Part shown: in pieces, positions 31,346-40,383 of the stretch
How the letters are laid out: every line of letters begins with the position of its first letter
How positions within the stretch are numbered: position 1 is the stretch's first letter
Source of the DNA: Sphingosinicella soli
GTDB taxonomy: Bacteria; Pseudomonadota; Alphaproteobacteria; Sphingomonadales; Sphingomonadaceae
Assembly: GCF_014199685.1 (NCBI RefSeq)
Contig: NZ_JACHNZ010000030.1
Location: forward strand, 1-50,049
Length of the DNA: 50,049 bases
Direction of reading: 5' to 3'
Made by a program: the position numbers and the translations under genes
The notes under the pieces: generated by a model
What the model was told of the DNA's origin: nothing
Seen by the model: the letters and a program-made list of their open reading frames with translations, nothing else
Databases searched by the model: none

Positions 31346-33885
31346 CAGAAACTCGAACGCAGCCGAAGACCCCAGGTGCGCGGCGTGCCGACGGACCAGG
31401 TACGCCCGTCCGAACCGAAATATCGGGTCTGGTTGGTTCCGTAGATCGGCAGCGTGTTCGCGAGATTGTCGACGAAGACGACCGCCTCCCAATCGCCCCG
31501 GCCGACGCCGACCTGTGCGTTCACGAGCGTGTAATCGGGCAGGCTGGTTGCAAAATCGGGACTCGAGCCCGTCAAGCCGAACTGGGTTTGCCGCTTGTCG
31601 GTGTAGGAGATGTCACTGCGCACGATCAAATCCAGTTCGCCGAAGACGGGCGCCCGGTAATCCTGCTGCACGGAGACTGTCCAGGCCGGAACATATTGCA
31701 GCTGTTCGCCTGCATCGCCGCCGCTGAAAGGATCTCCTTCGTCAAGCCGGGCGTCGCTGTAGCCCAGGTTGAAGGCGAAGCTGAGATAGCGCGTGGGTGC
31801 GGCCCGCGCTTCGATCTCGAAACCTTTGCTGGTCGCGCGTCCGGCGTTCACGTCGAATTGCGAGGCGCACGTCGGCAGCACCAGGCTCTGCTGAATGTCG
31901 CGATACTTGATGACATAACCGGTCACGCCAACCGAAAAGCGGCCGTCGCTGCTCGATTGGCGGACACCTGCCTCATAGCTGTTCAGCTTTTCCGGCCCTG
32001 TGAAAGGCGCAATCGTCGACGGATCAATGCCGAGCGCCTGAAAATCCGGGTTGCAGACGGGGCCGGGAAGAATCCGGCCGACACCGGGCCGGAACCCGCC
32101 CGCATAGCGCGCATAGGCGAAGGTCTCAGGGGTGAACTTGTAGGACGCGCTTGCCGAAAACAGCGTGCCGCTGTCCTTCGCCGTCACATCGACAGCGTTA
32201 GGGAACAGCGCGCCGGGCGTATCGACAATCAGCCGCGGATTCTTGCGGTCATAATAGCGGACGCCCGCCTTCAACTCGCCGCGCTCCTCGTCGAAGGCGA
32301 CGCGCAGATTGGCGAAACCAGCGATCTCCTCGATCCGTTCGCGTCCGCGAAAACCGGTTTCCACCAGCGAGCCCGGGTCGGCGCCGTACAACTCTTCGGA
32401 AAATTCCGGGATCGGCGCGCTGAAGCCCAGGAACTGTGTGCGACGCACCGTGCTGCGCAGATAGAAGGCGCCCGCGAGCAATTGCACCGGGAAATCCCAA
32501 TCCGAGCTGAAGCGTACCTCCTGCGTAAACTGCCGGAAACGCTCCGAACGCGTCGAAGGCGCAAGCAGTTCGGTGTTCGGATTGCCCACGAACGGTCCGT
32601 TCACGTCGGGATCGAAGCCGGGATAGGCGAAGCCGATCACATCGGGATCGAGATTGTAGATGTCGCGCAGTTCGAGCACGCGATAGATGTTTTGCCTTAC
32701 ATAGCCCGTCGCCGATGTCAGCGTGCCCGCGCCGAGGTCCAGGTTGGCGGTGACGTTGAATATCCAGGACTTGTCGGAAATGCGCTCGGGGAAAAAGCGG
32801 CTGGTCGTCAGCGATCCCGGCGAGCCCTCCGGCAGCCGGTCGTTGCGGTCGGTTTCGCTGAACGCTCCGTTGATGCGCGAATTGTACATCGCCGATACCC
32901 GCAGCTCGAACGCCTCGGTCGGCTCCCAGAGGCCCGCGATCCGGCCCGTGAAACGCTCCAGGTCGTTGACGTTCTTGCGGCGCGCGCCGGTGTAGGGATC
33001 GAGATTGTCGATATAGCCGCCGCGATTGTCGTAGACTGCGCTGGCCCTGAGTGCGGCGGTGTCGCCGAGCGGAAGATTGACTACGCCCGCACCCCCGTAA
33101 TTGCCCGCGCCGCCTTCCGTGGCGGAGCCGCGAATCTCGGCGTCGAGGGCGATCTCCGACGGGTCCGGCCGTTCCTCGACATAGCGGAGCAGCCCGCCCG
33201 CGGCCGAAGCGCCGTACAGATCACCCTGCGGCCCCTTCAGCACCTCGACACGCGCAACGTCATAGAGCATCGGATCGATCGAATTGGGAATCAGGATGTC
33301 GTCGAGATAGGTGACCACCGTCGGCTGCGTGCCGCCCGAAGGCGCGATGCCGCGCAGGATGATGTTGCGATCGCCGATACCGGTTTCCGGCGCGATCGAG
33401 AGCGACGGAATGAAGCGCGCGATATCCTCGACGGAGCGCAGCGAGCGCGACTGAATGTTCGCGCCGCTCACCGCCTGCACGCTGGCGGCGATGGTTCTCA
33501 GCGGTTCGCTGCGCTTCTGCGCCGTAACGACGATCTCGTTGGCGTCGATACCATAAGGTGAAACGGCCTCGGCGCCCTCTGCGGCGGCGAGCGTGATGGT
33601 CTGGCCGTCGTCCGCGACGATCCGCAGCCCGGTTCCGCGCAGCAATTCGCCGAGTGCGGCGCGCACGTCGTACGCGCCCTTGATCGCGCCCGTGCGCAGG
33701 CCGCGCAGCATGGTGCCGGGGGCGACGATCTGTACGCCCGCCTGACGTCCGAATTCGGGTATTGATTGGTTCGCCGTCTGCGCGGGGATATCGAAAATCC
33801 GCTGCTGAGCCGCTGCAACACCCGGCATGGAGAGGCCGATCACCGCGGTCGCCACCAGCAGTTTACGCTTTATCGAGAGCTTCAT
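31345..33885 (-). CDS. TonB-dependent receptor with secretin/TonB N-terminal (STN) domain
   Basis: 846 residues, outer-membrane active transporter. Signal peptide (about 1-26, AAAQQ). STN signalling domain (about 30-100: FDIPAQTANQSIPEFGRQAG, RGLRTGAIKGAYDVRAALGE). Plug (about 115-230: VVTAQKRSEPLRTI; GPQGDLYGASAAGGLLRYVE). Then the 22-strand barrel ending in WGLRLRSSF with terminal Phe. The STN domain, with FecR and an ECF sigma factor upstream, marks a transducer that reports ligand binding to the cytoplasm. AAGGGGAT lies 6 nt before the start. Barrel sequence does not reveal the ligand. Confidence 0.92.
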   Translation of the reverse strand: MKLSIKRKLLVATAVIGLSMPGVAAAQQRIFDIPAQTANQSIPEFGRQAGVQIVAPGTMLRGLRTGAIKGAYDVRAALGELLRGTGLRIVADDGQTITLAAAEGAEAVSPYGIDANEIVVTAQKRSEPLRTIAASVQAVSGANIQSRSLRSVEDIARFIPSLSIAPETGIGDRNIILRGIAPSGGTQPTVVTYLDDILIPNSIDPMLYDVARVEVLKGPQGDLYGASAAGGLLRYVEERPDPSEIALDAEIRGSATEGGAGNYGGAGVVNLPLGDTAALRASAVYDNRGGYIDNLDPYTGARRKNVNDLERFTGRIAGLWEPTEAFELRVSAMYNSRINGAFSETDRNDRLPEGSPGSLTTSRFFPERISDKSWIFNVTANLDLGAGTLTSATGYVRQNIYRVLELRDIYNLDPDVIGFAYPGFDPDVNGPFVGNPNTELLAPSTRSERFRQFTQEVRFSSDWDFPVQLLAGAFYLRSTVRRTQFLGFSAPIPEFSEELYGADPGSLVETGFRGRERIEEIAGFANLRVAFDEERGELKAGVRYYDRKNPRLIVDTPGALFPNAVDVTAKDSGTLFSASASYKFTPETFAYARYAGGFRPGVGRILPGPVCNPDFQALGIDPSTIAPFTGPEKLNSYEAGVRQSSSDGRFSVGVTGYVIKYRDIQQSLVLPTCASQFDVNAGRATSKGFEIEARAAPTRYLSFAFNLGYSDARLDEGDPFSGGDAGEQLQYVPAWTVSVQQDYRAPVFGELDLIVRSDISYTDKRQTQFGLTGSSPDFATSLPDYTLVNAQVGVGRGDWEAVVFVDNLANTLPIYGTNQTRYFGSDGRTWSVGTPRTWGLRLRSSF

Positions 33886-33991
33886 TCTTATCCCCTTTTC
33901 GCTTGCCGCCCGGTCTTGCCCGCGCAGTCCCTGATGGGAATGAGTTGCCTGATGCTGTCGAAAACCGCCGGTCGGGCAATAAATATTCGGC

Positions 33992-34999
33992 TCACCGCAC
34001 GAGTACGGTGCCCTCGGCCGTCTCCCGAACCTCCAGGTTGAGGCTCAATGCGACCGCCCGCGCGAAGCCTCGGGGGTTGCTCGCGGAGTACAGCCCCGTG
34101 ATCGTCTCGCCGCCGAGCGCAGGGTCAGCGAAGCTGATCCGCCAGTCGCTGTAGCGCGCGAACTCGGCCGCGGCGTCGGCGAGCGTCTCGTCCTCGAACG
34201 ACAGCATGCCCTCGCGCCACGCCAGCGCCCGGCTGACCTCGGCGGGCGGAAGGTCCGCGACACGGATGGGCGCATCGCTCACCGCCACCGCGCGCGTGTT
34301 GGCCGCGATGCGCGTTCCGGGCTTGCTGCCGCCGGAACCCGGACGCAGTTCGACCACGCCTTCGCGCACGAGCACCTGCACCGACCGGTCCGGCAAGCGC
34401 CGGACGGTGAAGCTGGTGCCGATGGCGCGGATGGTCATGTTCCCGGCGATCACCACGAACGGTCGCCCCGCGTCGCCCGCCACGTCGAACAGGGCTTCGC
34501 CGCTGGAAAGAACGACCTGCCGTTCGCGCTGCGTGAACCGCACCTCGGCGCGAGTGGCGGTGTTCAGGGTCATCTGCGATCCGTCGTGGAGCGGCACGAG
34601 ACGCACCTCGCCGCGCGTTGTCGCATAGGCCTCGGCGGACGTGTCGAAGCCGAACCATGCCGTCAGCGCGACGGCGGCGGTCGCCGCAGCCGATCCGCCC
34701 CAGCGCAGGAAGCGGCGCCGATCGACCGCCGTGAACCGCTCGGTTTCGACCTCCGCTTCACCCCGATGCGCGGCGAGATAGGCGTCGGGATCGAAATCCG
34801 CGCCGAGCGCCGTCGTCCGCCGGGCGTGGATCAGCATCGCCTGCGCGCGCGCAAAGGCACCGCGTCGGCGGATATCCCCGCTCAGCCAGGCGTCGAGTTC
34901 AGTCTGTTCGCTTCGGGAAAGCGGCGCATGATCGGTGCGCACCGCCCATCGGGAAGCCGCCGCATCAATCTCCGCGCTCGACTCGCTCCGGTCCATCAT
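33992..34999 (-). CDS. FecR-type anti-sigma factor
   Basis: 335 residues, inner-membrane regulator. N-terminal DUF4880-like segment (AASRWAVRTDHAPLSRSE; ELDAWLSGD), one membrane helix (about 95-115: GGSAAATAAVALTAWFG), periplasmic FecR domain (TTRGEVRLVPLHDGSQMTLN; GEALFDVAGDAGRPFVV; IGTSFTVR) and a C-terminal STN-like end. It receives the signal from the receptor STN domain and controls the sigma factor. Starts ATG 34999 or 34996, with AGGAAAG just upstream; it overlaps the sigma gene by about 35 bp. Confidence 0.9.
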   Translation of the reverse strand: MMDRSESSAEIDAAASRWAVRTDHAPLSRSEQTELDAWLSGDIRRRGAFARAQAMLIHARRTTALGADFDPDAYLAAHRGEAEVETERFTAVDRRRFLRWGGSAAATAAVALTAWFGFDTSAEAYATTRGEVRLVPLHDGSQMTLNTATRAEVRFTQRERQVVLSSGEALFDVAGDAGRPFVVIAGNMTIRAIGTSFTVRRLPDRSVQVLVREGVVELRPGSGGSKPGTRIAANTRAVAVSDAPIRVADLPPAEVSRALAWREGMLSFEDETLADAAAEFARYSDWRISFADPALGGETITGLYSASNPRGFARAVALSLNLEVRETAEGTVLVR

Positions 35000-35618
35000 T
35001 GTCTTTCCTGAACTCACCGTCCTTCGTTGCACGAACGGGGTCGTTTCCGCCTCTTCCCAGAAAGAGCATCAGTTTCGTCAATGTCCGGGCGAGACCTTTT
35101 TGCACGGCATTTTCGCTCAACCCCAGCCGACGCGCAATCTCGCCGTGCGGCAATTCCTCGGTCACGCGCATCAGAAACGCCGAGCGCCAGGGCTCCCTTG
35201 TCCGCGCCACTGCCATTGCCAGCAGATGCAGCTGCTGACGATCGACCGCGGATTGTTCGGGCGTGGGATCGTCGGCAACGAAATCAAGCACCGCAAGATC
35301 CTCGGCCGAACAGATCGGAACGATCCGCGAGCGGCGATAGTGCATCAGCAGGATGTTGCGGGCCGTCCCCACCATGAAGGCGCGCGGATCGCGAATGTGA
35401 TCGACCGACTCCAGGCCCACGATACGGCCGTAGACCTCCTGAACGACATCCTCTGCGTCGAGCCCGCCGGGCAGCTTCTGCCGCGCCAGGTATCGCCGCA
35501 GCGCCGGTTCGTTCGGCAACACGTGCCTGGCGATCCAGAGATTTCGAAGGGGCGCCGAATCTGTCACGTGTCTAATAAGATGCCAAACACGCGCTGAGAA
35601 CAAGCCTGTTTGAAGCAT
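34965..35618 (-). CDS. ECF RNA polymerase sigma factor, FecI-like
   Basis: 217 residues. Region 2: LPNEPALRRYLARQ, DAEDVVQEVYGRI, DPRAFMVGTARNILLMHYRR. Region 4: LPHGEIARRLGLSENAVQKG then LARTLTKLM. This is the FecI group that pairs with FecR and TonB receptors. Start set at ATG 35618; a GTG near 35569 (VTDSAPLRN) is also possible and would give a more usual FecI length. First gene of the four-gene uptake operon; expected to drive the receptor genes when the ligand binds. Confidence 0.88.
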   Translation of the reverse strand: MLQTGLFSARVWHLIRHVTDSAPLRNLWIARHVLPNEPALRRYLARQKLPGGLDAEDVVQEVYGRIVGLESVDHIRDPRAFMVGTARNILLMHYRRSRIVPICSAEDLAVLDFVADDPTPEQSAVDRQQLHLLAMAVARTREPWRSAFLMRVTEELPHGEIARRLGLSENAVQKGLARTLTKLMLFLGRGGNDPVRATKDGEFRKDNDGPERVERGD

Positions 35619-35788
35619 AGGCTGATTCCCCAGGCACTCTAAGTCTAAGGACGCGTTTGCCAACGAAGTCGGGCGGGGCCGGTCAGGTCTGTTTTTCGCG
35701 CCACGACAGGCTGTGAGCAAATCGGATGCTCGTCGGCGTGACTTGCCGCACGTGAATGAAGTGGACGCCCAAAACGCATCCCACTCAA

Positions 35789-36184
35789 CTAAACGGGAAT
35801 GAACACTTCCGACTGGATTGCCCAGCGCCCGTCCCTGCAGGTCCACCGTGCGAGATAGGGGCCGCTGCGCTCACGCCCAGCCGCTGCGGGTTCCCATAAC
35901 GAACGCCACCGTCCTTCCTCTGCTGCCGTTTCGGCATTCGCGCTGATTTCCAGGCGTTCCGGCGTGCGGACGAAGCTGATGAACCCGGTCTCGGCGAACG
36001 CATGCGCGAAGGCGTCTCGCATCGCGGCGCGGTTCGGCACGAGGGCTCCGCTGCTTGCGATCACCAGCGCGTCCGGTGCCATCTCCGCGACCGAGGCATC
36101 AGGGTCGCGGCGCGCTATGGCGGCATTGGAGCGGGCGCGGGCCGCGCGGATTTCGCGCTCGGCGGCGCGCTGCGCGTCGGTCAT
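35789..36184 (-). CDS. NTF2-like (DUF4440/SnoaL-type) protein
   Basis: 131 residues. A cone-fold small protein: AAREIRAARARSNAAIA-like helix, then ASVAEMAPDALVIASSGALV, NRAAMRDAFAHAFAE, EEGRWRSLWEPA and the final strand GRWAIQSEVFIPV. Family members include hydratases, isomerases and binding proteins, so the reaction is not predictable. Its ATG overlaps the RidA stop as ATGA, making it the third gene of a coupled unit. Confidence 0.75.
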   Translation of the reverse strand: MTDAQRAAEREIRAARARSNAAIARRDPDASVAEMAPDALVIASSGALVPNRAAMRDAFAHAFAETGFISFVRTPERLEISANAETAAEEGRWRSLWEPAAAGRERSGPYLARWTCRDGRWAIQSEVFIPV

Positions 36185-36585
36185 GCGTTGTTGCCGGGCA
36201 TGTAGGCGCAGCATTCCACTTCGGTCAGCGCGCCGCCGACGAGCTTGTCGGCGCCGAACGCGCTGCGGGCGGGCAGCCGGTCGGGCGCGAAATATTCCAG
36301 ATAGACGGCGTTGAAATCCCGCCACTGATCCATGTCGGCGAGCATCACGGTACATTTGAAGATCGCGTCCATGCCTAGGCCGAAGGCCGCGAGTTCGGCC
36401 TTGATGTTTTCCATCGTCTGCCGTGTCTGGCCGGCGAGATCGTCGGCCTTGGTTCCGTCCGCGCGGTTGCCGATCTGGCCGGACAGATACAGCGTGTCGC
36501 CGACCCTTACAGCGCGCGAAAACGGCGATCCGGGGCGTCCGCCGGGGAAATATTCGATCGGCGCGCGTGTGTCGGGTTCGTTCAT
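36181..36585 (-). CDS. RidA-family protein (imine deaminase or 2-aminomuconate-deaminase-like)
   Basis: 134 residues. RidA/YjgF features: VRVGDTLYLSGQIG, DLAGQTRQTMENIKAELAAF, ADMDQWRDFNAVYLEYF and the active-site Arg in LPARSAFGADKLVGGALTEV followed by ECCAY. The Arg agrees with deaminase-active members that hydrolyse enamines and imines; 2-aminomuconate deaminases of aminophenol and hydroxyanthranilate pathways are in the same superfamily. Overlaps both neighbours by ATGA. The neighbouring aminotransferase, ACMSD-like and aldehyde dehydrogenase genes make a deaminase role in the same pathway plausible. Confidence 0.85.
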   Translation of the reverse strand: MNEPDTRAPIEYFPGGRPGSPFSRAVRVGDTLYLSGQIGNRADGTKADDLAGQTRQTMENIKAELAAFGLGMDAIFKCTVMLADMDQWRDFNAVYLEYFAPDRLPARSAFGADKLVGGALTEVECCAYMPGNNA

Positions 36586-37646
36586 GCCAGTATCCTCATC
36601 ACATTGCCGCCCATCACCCTGGCGGCTTCGGTCTCTTCAAGCCCGCGCGCGAGCAGTGCTCTGGCGAGTGTCGGCCAGTCCCGGTAGCTGGGCAGGACGC
36701 TGCGGTAGGTGAAATCCATGTCGGTTCCGATCGCGACATGGTCGATGCCGAGCTGGTCGATCATGCGGAAGATCGTATCGACGAAATCATCGAAACTTGC
36801 CTGCGCGAAGCCCGCCGGAACACAGCCGACGACGCCGCCGGTCGCCGTGACGCGCAGGGCATCTTCGAGCGTGACCAGGCGCGGATGGCTGCCGCCGGCC
36901 GGGGCGACGTTGGAATGCGAGAGCAGCATCGGACGGGCGGCGATCGCGGTGGCATCTGCAACCGTCCGGGGGCTGGCGTGCGAAAGATCGACGAGCAGAC
37001 CGGCCGCCTCCATCGCGCGGATCGTATCACGGCCGAGCGCCGTCAGGCCGCCGTGCGTGGGCGCCTCGGTCTGCGTGTCGCCGATCTGGTTGGTGCGATA
37101 ATGGATGATGGTGATCGAACGCACGCCCGAAGCGGCCGCGTGTGCGATGCGGTCGAGCCGGTCTTCGATGAAGTCGCCGCCTTCGATCGAAAGCAGCCCG
37201 GCCAATCGCCCTTCCGCGTGCGCCGCAGCGATATCCTCCCCCGTGCGGGCGAGGGGGAGCTGCTCGCGCTGGAAGACCCTGTTTGCGGCCCCGATCTGGC
37301 GCTGATGATCGGCCAGCGCCTCGCCCGGTCCAAACGCCCGCGTTGCGCCGATGCCGCGATCCGTTCGCTCCAGCACCGGAAGGTCGGCGACCGTCGCGAA
37401 GACGGCCGCGCCCAGCCTTGCAGACCGCATCTCCGCCACGGCGCGGGCGGCGTCCGGCTCGGGATAGGAGGCGACGAACGGCGTCTTCGGCGCGCCCGAC
37501 ATGAAGAAGCGGCCGGGATGAGCGTGCAGATCGACGGTGGGATAGCGTTCGAGGAAAGCCAGCCCCGCCGCGTGCCGACCGGTGTCCACGCCCGGCCCCG
37601 AGGGCGGCGGGCCTGCGGGCGTTTCTGGAAGGCAGATCAGACACAT
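36582..37646 (-). CDS. Membrane dipeptidase (peptidase family M19, renal dipeptidase type)
   Basis: 354 residues. Zinc ligands of the family are in place: DLHAHPG, SIEGGDFI (bridging Glu), DLSHASPRT, LSHSNVAP and IGTDMDF. M19 enzymes hydrolyse dipeptides, including D-residue and dehydro-dipeptides. No clear signal peptide from the chosen ATG at 37646; the frame is open upstream with an ATG at 37685. First gene of the minus-strand half of a divergent cluster; its stop overlaps the RidA start. Fits with the M14 peptidase and receptor 5 kb away in a peptide-using pathway, an inference. Confidence 0.88.
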   Translation of the reverse strand: MCLICLPETPAGPPPSGPGVDTGRHAAGLAFLERYPTVDLHAHPGRFFMSGAPKTPFVASYPEPDAARAVAEMRSARLGAAVFATVADLPVLERTDRGIGATRAFGPGEALADHQRQIGAANRVFQREQLPLARTGEDIAAAHAEGRLAGLLSIEGGDFIEDRLDRIAHAAASGVRSITIIHYRTNQIGDTQTEAPTHGGLTALGRDTIRAMEAAGLLVDLSHASPRTVADATAIAARPMLLSHSNVAPAGGSHPRLVTLEDALRVTATGGVVGCVPAGFAQASFDDFVDTIFRMIDQLGIDHVAIGTDMDFTYRSVLPSYRDWPTLARALLARGLEETEAARVMGGNVMRILA

Positions 37647-37719
37647 GGGGCGGGTCTCATTGGGGAGATCGAACCTTAATCGCATTGCCAGGCAGGAGGA
37701 AGCGGAAATCCATCTTGTA

Positions 37720-37750
37720 TCATAATTCGATACTGAGTATCGCATTATGA
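37720..37750. promoter_or_regulatory. 31-bp near-perfect palindrome, candidate operator of the divergent catabolic promoter
   Basis: Two 15-nt arms (TCATAATTCGATACT at 37720-37734 and AGTATCGCATTATGA at 37736-37750) around one central G, with one mismatched pair. The core CGATACT-G-AGTATCG is perfect. It lies between the divergent dipeptidase and aminotransferase genes and covers an ATG at 37747, which argues for the aminotransferase start at 37768. Length and symmetry suit a dimeric regulator; none is encoded next to it. Confidence 0.65.
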
Positions 37751-37767
37751 AGCAACTGGAGAGATTG

Positions 37768-38961
37768 ATGTTCGCTGAACTCGATGAGCCGCCGCTGGAT
37801 CCAATTCTGGGCCTCGCCCAATTGCTTGCGGGCGACACGAGCCCGGACAAGGTCGATCTGGGCATCGGCATCTATCACGACGACCAAGGCCGGGCGCCGG
37901 TGCTGGACTGCGTGAAGGCCGCGGAGCGCTGGCTCCTGGAGACGCAGCCGAGCAAGCGGTATCTCTCGTCTTCGGGCAACGCGGATTATAATGCGGCGAC
38001 CCGGGCGCTGCTGTTCGGAGACGGCAGCGACGGCTTCGCGCGCAGCAGAACCATTCAGGCGCCGGGCGGCACGGGCGCGTTGCGGCTTGCATCGGACCTG
38101 CTTCGCAGGCTGAGCCCCGGCGGGCGCATCTTCATCCCCGGCCCGACATGGCCGAACCATCCCGCCATCTTCAAGGCCACGGGGCACGAACTGGTTGTCT
38201 ATCCCTACTACGACATTGAAACCGGCAAGGTCCGCTTCGACGAGATGATGGCAACGCTCGGCGCGATGGGCGCAAAGGATACGCTGCTTCTGCACGGCTG
38301 CTGCCACAACCCGACAGGCGCCGATCTCGACGCGGCGCAATGGAGCGCGATCGCCGATCTTGTATCGAAGACAGGCGCCGCCGTGATGGTCGATCTTGCC
38401 TATCTGGGGCTGGGCGACGGCCTGAGCGAGGACGCTGCGGGCATCCGTCTGCTGGCGGAGCGTTTGCCCGAGTTCATCGTGGCGACCTCCTGTTCGAAGA
38501 ACTTCGCGCTTTATCGCGAACGCGTCGGCGCGCTGACGGTGGTCGGGGCGAGCGAGACGAACGCGGTGCGGGCGCATGCCCACGCATTGCCGGTCGCGCG
38601 CACGCTCTGGTCCATGCCGCCCGATCACGGCGCGGCGATCGTCGCGCACGTTCTCGGCGATGCGGAACTGCGGCGGGGATGGGAGCGTGAATTGGCGACG
38701 ATGCGGGATCGCATCAATACCATGCGCAACCGTCTTTCCGCGCGGCTCGCCGGACACGGCGATCGCGACTACGGCTTCATTGCGCGTCAGCGCGGCATGT
38801 TCACGATGCTGGGGATTTCGCCCGAAGGCGTCGAAACGCTGCGGCGGGAGCATCACGTTCACCTCACCAGCAGCGGCCGGGTGAATGTCGCGGGACTGAA
38901 CGAGGGCAATGTCGATCGTGTCGCCGATGCGATCGCGGCGGTGGGCAATGCGGGGCGGTGA
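37768..38961 (+). CDS. Aromatic/aspartate-type aminotransferase (class I, PLP)
   Basis: 397 residues. MFAELDEPPLDPILGLAQLL is the standard N-terminus of the AspC/TyrB group. PLP site: GGTGALRLASDLL (phosphate loop), PGPTWPNHPAIF, HGCCHNPTGADL (Asn), MVDLAYLG (Asp and Tyr), SCSKNFALYRERVG (Schiff-base Lys about 244) and RVNVAGLN at the substrate-carboxylate end. Transfers the amino group of an aromatic or acidic amino acid to a 2-oxo acid. Start at 37768 preferred over 37747, which lies inside the palindrome. First gene of the plus-strand half of the cluster. Confidence 0.88.
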   Translation: MFAELDEPPLDPILGLAQLLAGDTSPDKVDLGIGIYHDDQGRAPVLDCVKAAERWLLETQPSKRYLSSSGNADYNAATRALLFGDGSDGFARSRTIQAPGGTGALRLASDLLRRLSPGGRIFIPGPTWPNHPAIFKATGHELVVYPYYDIETGKVRFDEMMATLGAMGAKDTLLLHGCCHNPTGADLDAAQWSAIADLVSKTGAAVMVDLAYLGLGDGLSEDAAGIRLLAERLPEFIVATSCSKNFALYRERVGALTVVGASETNAVRAHAHALPVARTLWSMPPDHGAAIVAHVLGDAELRRGWERELATMRDRINTMRNRLSARLAGHGDRDYGFIARQRGMFTMLGISPEGVETLRREHHVHLTSSGRVNVAGLNEGNVDRVADAIAAVGNAGR

Positions 38962-39017
38962 CCTGCGGCGGCCGGTTTTGTCGCATCATATGCAACTAAT
39001 GACCTTCGATGTTGCGC

Positions 39018-39046
39018 AGGGCGATTCAATGTCGGTAGCTCGCCCT
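39018..39046 (+). other. Inverted repeat upstream of the Rieske oxygenase gene
   Basis: AGGGCGA (39018-39024) and TCGCCCT (39040-39046) with a 15-nt loop, 22 bp before the GTG start. No T tract, so not a standard terminator; perhaps a leader structure or chance. Confidence 0.25.
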
Positions 39047-39068
39047 ATAGCCGAGCAGAGAGGTTGAA

Positions 39069-40352
39069 GTGGGTCCGGAACAGAATCGACGGTTGACGCA
39101 GGTTGGGCCGGGCACGCCGATGGGCGAGTTGCTCCGCCGCTACTGGCATCCGTTCGCGGCAATCTCGGAGGTTGACGAGGCCGGGATCAAGCCGGTGCGG
39201 CTGCTGGGCGAGAACCTTGTGGCGTTCAGGGCGAAGAACGGCGCCTACGGACTGATCGACCGGCAATGCCCGCATCGCCGCGCCGACATGCTGCACGGGA
39301 TCATCGAAGACGATGGCGTCCGCTGCAGCTATCATGGCTGGTGTTTTGCCACGTCCGGGCAGTGCCTGGAGCAGCCGTTCGAAGATGTCGCCAACCCCGG
39401 CGCGCGCTTCCGCGACAAGATCCAGACCAAGGCCTATCCGGTCGAGGCGAAAGCCGGGATGTTGTGGGCCTATCTGGGGCCGCAGCCTGCGCCGCTTGTC
39501 CCCAACTGGGAGCCGTTCACGTGGGAGAATGGGTTCCAGCAGATCGTTTTCGCGGACATCCCGTGCAACTGGTTCCAGTGCCAGGAGAACAGCTGCGATC
39601 CGGTGCATTTCGAATGGATGCATCGCAACTGGTCCTCAGTGCTCGGCGGCGACGGCCGCTACGGCCCGACGCATCTGGAACTGTCGTTCGAGGAGTTCGA
39701 ATTCGGGCACATTTACAGGCGCGTGCGCGAGGATACCGACAAGGACAATCCGCACTGGACGATCGGCGCCACCGCGCTGTGGCCGAACGCATTCTTTCTG
39801 GGCGATCACATCGAATGGCGCGTGCCGGTGGACGACGAGAACACGCTGTCGATCACCTGGATGTTTCACCGCGTTCCGAGCAATCGCGAACCGTTCGTCC
39901 AGCCGCGAATCCCCTGGTGGAAGGGGCCTGTGAAAGATGAATTCGGCAATTGGATCACGAGCCATGTGATGAACCAGGATATCGTCGCCTGGGTCGGTCA
40001 GGGTACGATTGCCGACCGGACGCAGGAGCATCTGGGACGCAGCGACCTGGGCATCGTGATGATGCGGCGCGCGTTCGAAAAGGCGATGAAGATCGTGGAA
40101 TCGGGAGAGGGCGACCCGATGGGCCTGATCCGCGATCCGCAGCGCAACACGTGCATCGAAATGCCGATCAAGCACCGCGAGCTGTTCACCACGTCGATGA
40201 CGCTGGAGGAAAGCCGGAGGCTGGGCGATTCTATCCAGTACCGGCTCAACCGGCCCGATTATCAGCATCAGGTCGGCCAGCCCGACGAGGTGAAACGCGA
40301 ATACCAGATCGCGATGGGGATGATCCCCGAGGACGCGACCGAAACCATCTGA
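39069..40352 (+). CDS. Rieske-type aromatic ring-hydroxylating oxygenase, large subunit
   Basis: 427 residues, phthalate 4,5-dioxygenase or O-demethylase-like. Rieske 2Fe-2S ligands: CPHRRADML (Cys about 67, His 69) and CSYHGWCF (Cys about 86, His 89). Mononuclear iron: NSCDPVHFEWMH (His about 180 and 185). The protein belongs to the alpha-only (homotrimeric) type, since no beta subunit follows. No ferredoxin or reductase gene is adjacent, so electrons must come from elsewhere. GTG start with purine-rich AGAGAGG upstream. Substrate cannot be read from sequence; oxidation of an aromatic acid is likely from the cluster. Confidence 0.9.
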   Translation: MGPEQNRRLTQVGPGTPMGELLRRYWHPFAAISEVDEAGIKPVRLLGENLVAFRAKNGAYGLIDRQCPHRRADMLHGIIEDDGVRCSYHGWCFATSGQCLEQPFEDVANPGARFRDKIQTKAYPVEAKAGMLWAYLGPQPAPLVPNWEPFTWENGFQQIVFADIPCNWFQCQENSCDPVHFEWMHRNWSSVLGGDGRYGPTHLELSFEEFEFGHIYRRVREDTDKDNPHWTIGATALWPNAFFLGDHIEWRVPVDDENTLSITWMFHRVPSNREPFVQPRIPWWKGPVKDEFGNWITSHVMNQDIVAWVGQGTIADRTQEHLGRSDLGIVMMRRAFEKAMKIVESGEGDPMGLIRDPQRNTCIEMPIKHRELFTTSMTLEESRRLGDSIQYRLNRPDYQHQVGQPDEVKREYQIAMGMIPEDATETI

Positions 40353-40383
40353 ACCAGAACGATCTTTGAGGGAGTTTACGGGA

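Noticed and set aside
31279-33561. Plus-strand open frame of about 760 codons opposite the TonB receptor
   Set aside because: Antisense mirror frame; low-complexity charged sequence and no start signal.
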